This document shows positions 5,935 through 7,016 of a DNA stretch of 7,016 bases, piece after piece. Each line of letters starts with the position of its first letter. The first letter of the stretch is position 1. A program made the position numbers and the translations under genes. This DNA is from Leptospira sp. (lineage in GTDB: Bacteria > Spirochaetota > Leptospiria > Leptospirales > Leptospiraceae), in the NCBI GenBank assembly GCA_025457985.1, contig JALOTI010000118.1, positions 1 to 7,016 on the forward strand, read 5' to 3'. The notes under the pieces are model-generated. The model saw only the letters and a program-made list of their open reading frames with translations, was not told the origin of the DNA and did not search any database.

Positions 5935-6536
5935 TCAGTCTTATTTTTATAGAGAGATGGATTTAGATTTTGGTCATTGTACATTTTCATCTGCCTATAT
6001 ACTTTCACTCTTTTGATTCCTTGTCTATAATCCGAAAAGAGTTCATCCAAACATTGTTTAAGGTCCGATCTTTGGTCGAGAAGAACATCTAATTTGTTTT
6101 GGCATTTTTGAATATGTTCTTTTGTTGCTCCAGAATCCTTTCTGGCAACCTGCTCTTCCATATGATAGATCTTGAGTTCTAAGATACTCATACGATCGAG
6201 TAACCATGCCGGGGATTCGGAATTGAGTTTTGCATCTTTTTTGGGAACAACATCCTTAAACATATCGATTACAAAATCATCCAATCGCTCCACCATGTCC
6301 GTGCGGTCTTGGTTCAACTTATCAATCTTTCTCTTTAAATTCACAACTTCTTCAAGGGCGATGTCAGGCCTACGGATTTCGTCTTCTATATGCCATTGGA
6401 TGGTATCAATATGATTTTTTTGGTAGAGTGTGTGTTCGAGGGTTCCTTCTGGGTATGGGTTTTGGTGTGGAGCTTCGTTTTTGTGCCAATCCAGGACAGA
6501 ATTTTGAAAGATCGAGACTGCGGTTTCAGAATCCAA
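5931..6536 (-). CDS. DUF4254 domain protein
   Basis: A 201-residue soluble, mostly helical protein of family DUF4254. Recognisable blocks are IFQNSVLDWH (9-18), QNPYPEGTLEHTLY (25-38), HIDTIQWHIEDEIRRPDI (42-59), KRKIDKLNQDRTDMVERLD (68-86) and SPAWLLDRMSILELKIYHME (108-127). A charged helical, possibly coiled-coil region (about 120-168) follows. The family's biochemical role is unknown, but it travels with GT9 heptosyltransferases, as here, where it overlaps the next gene by ATGA. The start is TTG 6536. No ATG exists in frame after the upstream TAA (6584-6582), and eight residues before IFxxS is a normal length for the family. No good Shine-Dalgarno is visible: AGGG lies 19 bases upstream. 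The 5' end abuts or overlaps the divergent NRDE gene. Confidence 0.88.
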   Translation of the reverse strand: MDSETAVSIFQNSVLDWHKNEAPHQNPYPEGTLEHTLYQKNHIDTIQWHIEDEIRRPDIALEEVVNLKRKIDKLNQDRTDMVERLDDFVIDMFKDVVPKKDAKLNSESPAWLLDRMSILELKIYHMEEQVARKDSGATKEHIQKCQNKLDVLLDQRSDLKQCLDELFSDYRQGIKRVKVYRQMKMYNDQNLNPSLYKNKTE

Positions 6537-7016
6537 GTCATTTTTGGAAAGAGAACCCTGAAATTTTAGGAGGACTTGACCTTAAAGCAAACGGAACTTG
6601 GCTTGCTGGCAACAAACAAGGTCGGCTCGCTTTTCTCACAAATGTTCGCAATCTAAGAAGACCACCCCACCCAAATCCTCGCTCTCGGGGATTGCTCGTC
6701 TCTGAATTTCTGAAATTTAAAGGAGACTTCGATGATTACGCACACCAAGTTTTCGATCGATCGGAAGACTATGAAGGATTTAATCTCTTTTTGTATGAGC
6801 GGGGCCGAGCTATCTATATTGGAAATGAACCGAAGAAAATAATGGAAATTGGACCAGGGATACATGCTGTAAGCAACGCCTCCTGGAATACGGATTGGCC
6901 CAAGACGACTCGAGCAAAGTTAGCAGTCGAAGAACAAATCCAAACGGAGGCATTGGAGATGGAAGGGTTTTTTAAAATCTTCTCCGATACGACCCGCGTG
7001 GATGATCCAAAAGTAT
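6428..7016 (+). CDS. NRDE (TANGO2) family protein, 3' partial, start uncertain
   Basis: From about 6539 the frame is clearly NRDE/TANGO2 family (formerly DUF833): FWKENPEILGGLDLKANGTW, then LAFLTNVRNLRRP, RGLLVSEFL, FNLFLYERGRAIYIGNE, and GIHAVSNASWNTDWPKTTRAK. It has no stop before the window ends. About 160 conserved-region residues are present of a usual ~250. The N-terminus is the problem. The frame stays open upstream to 6260, but that DNA is coding on the other strand for DUF4254. GTG 6428 would give M-C, 18 residues, then N, exactly the bacterial family spacing to the NRDE tetrad. The tetrad here reads NPGQ, followed by NFERS. ATG 6455 is an alternative. Either the N-terminus is overprinted on DUF4254 and has lost its signature, or the gene is 5'-truncated and the resemblance is chance. 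The family's cellular role is poorly defined. Confidence 0.65.
   Translation, partial: MCVRGFLLGMGFGVELRFCANPGQNFERSRLRFQNPSHFWKENPEILGGLDLKANGTWLAGNKQGRLAFLTNVRNLRRPPHPNPRSRGLLVSEFLKFKGDFDDYAHQVFDRSEDYEGFNLFLYERGRAIYIGNEPKKIMEIGPGIHAVSNASWNTDWPKTTRAKLAVEEQIQTEALEMEGFFKIFSDTTRVDDPKV
6563..6590 (-). promoter_or_regulatory. Candidate promoter of the DUF4254-heptosyltransferase operon
   Basis: On the minus strand, TTGCTT (6590-6585), a 16-base spacer and TAAAAT (6568-6563, 5 of 6 to TATAAT) would start transcription near 6556, about 20 bases before TTG 6536. The element lies inside the well-conserved part of the divergent NRDE reading frame, so the operon promoter would be embedded in coding sequence. 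The match is modest and is by eye. Confidence 0.33.

Noticed and set aside
6172..6414. + ORF of 80 codons antisense to DUF4254
   Set aside because: Ser-rich shadow of a conserved minus-strand gene, in a different frame from the NRDE reading frame.
6653..6865. Minus ORF of 70 codons opposite the NRDE gene
   Set aside because: The + frame here has strong family motifs (RGLLVSEFL, FNLFLYERG), and the minus frame has none.

Overview
The window looks like an ordinary chromosomal stretch from an AT-rich, Gram-negative-type bacterium. A spirochaete close to Leptospira is my best guess. The reasons are the AT-rich codon use (AAA, AAT, TTT, TTA), the frequent TTG/GTG starts, the gene families present (XerC-type recombinase, GT9 heptosyltransferase beside DUF4254, PilZ, CPBP protease, NRDE/TANGO2) and the very tight packing. 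This is inference from style and content, with no database search. No rRNA, tRNA, CRISPR array, insertion sequence or prophage gene is visible.

Layout, left to right: (1) a gene fragment at the left edge (1-72) and a ~200-base intergenic region with a candidate promoter and a 7-bp inverted repeat; (2) a XerC-like tyrosine recombinase on + (274-1209); (3) a small DUF3817 membrane protein on - (1210-1491) whose stop codon abuts the recombinase stop; (4) a 66-base divergent spacer, then a PlsC-type acyltransferase on + (1558-2337); (5) a long minus-strand cluster read from 6536 down to 2311: DUF4254 protein, GT9 heptosyltransferase, an unrecognised exported 335-residue protein, a PilZ protein and a CPBP intramembrane protease; (6) at the right edge, on +, an NRDE/TANGO2-family gene running off the window and starting against, or overlapping, the 5' end of DUF4254.

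The minus cluster looks like a cell-envelope operon. DUF4254 and the heptosyltransferase overlap by ATGA, and the heptosyltransferase and the 335-residue protein overlap by 7 bases. PilZ and CPBP are 21 bases apart. A 73-base gap with a weak terminator-like element separates the 335-residue gene from PilZ, so the cluster may be two transcription units. The plausible common theme is LPS/outer-surface assembly, with a c-di-GMP-responsive PilZ protein and a membrane protease downstream. The acyltransferase across the convergent boundary also acts on membrane lipids.

The two places most worth a second look are the DUF4254/NRDE head-to-head junction, where the signature NRDE motif reads NPGQ in the only open frame, and the unrecognised 335-residue exported protein with a DFSGSM string and two cysteine pairs. 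I see no clear evidence of a wholly new system.
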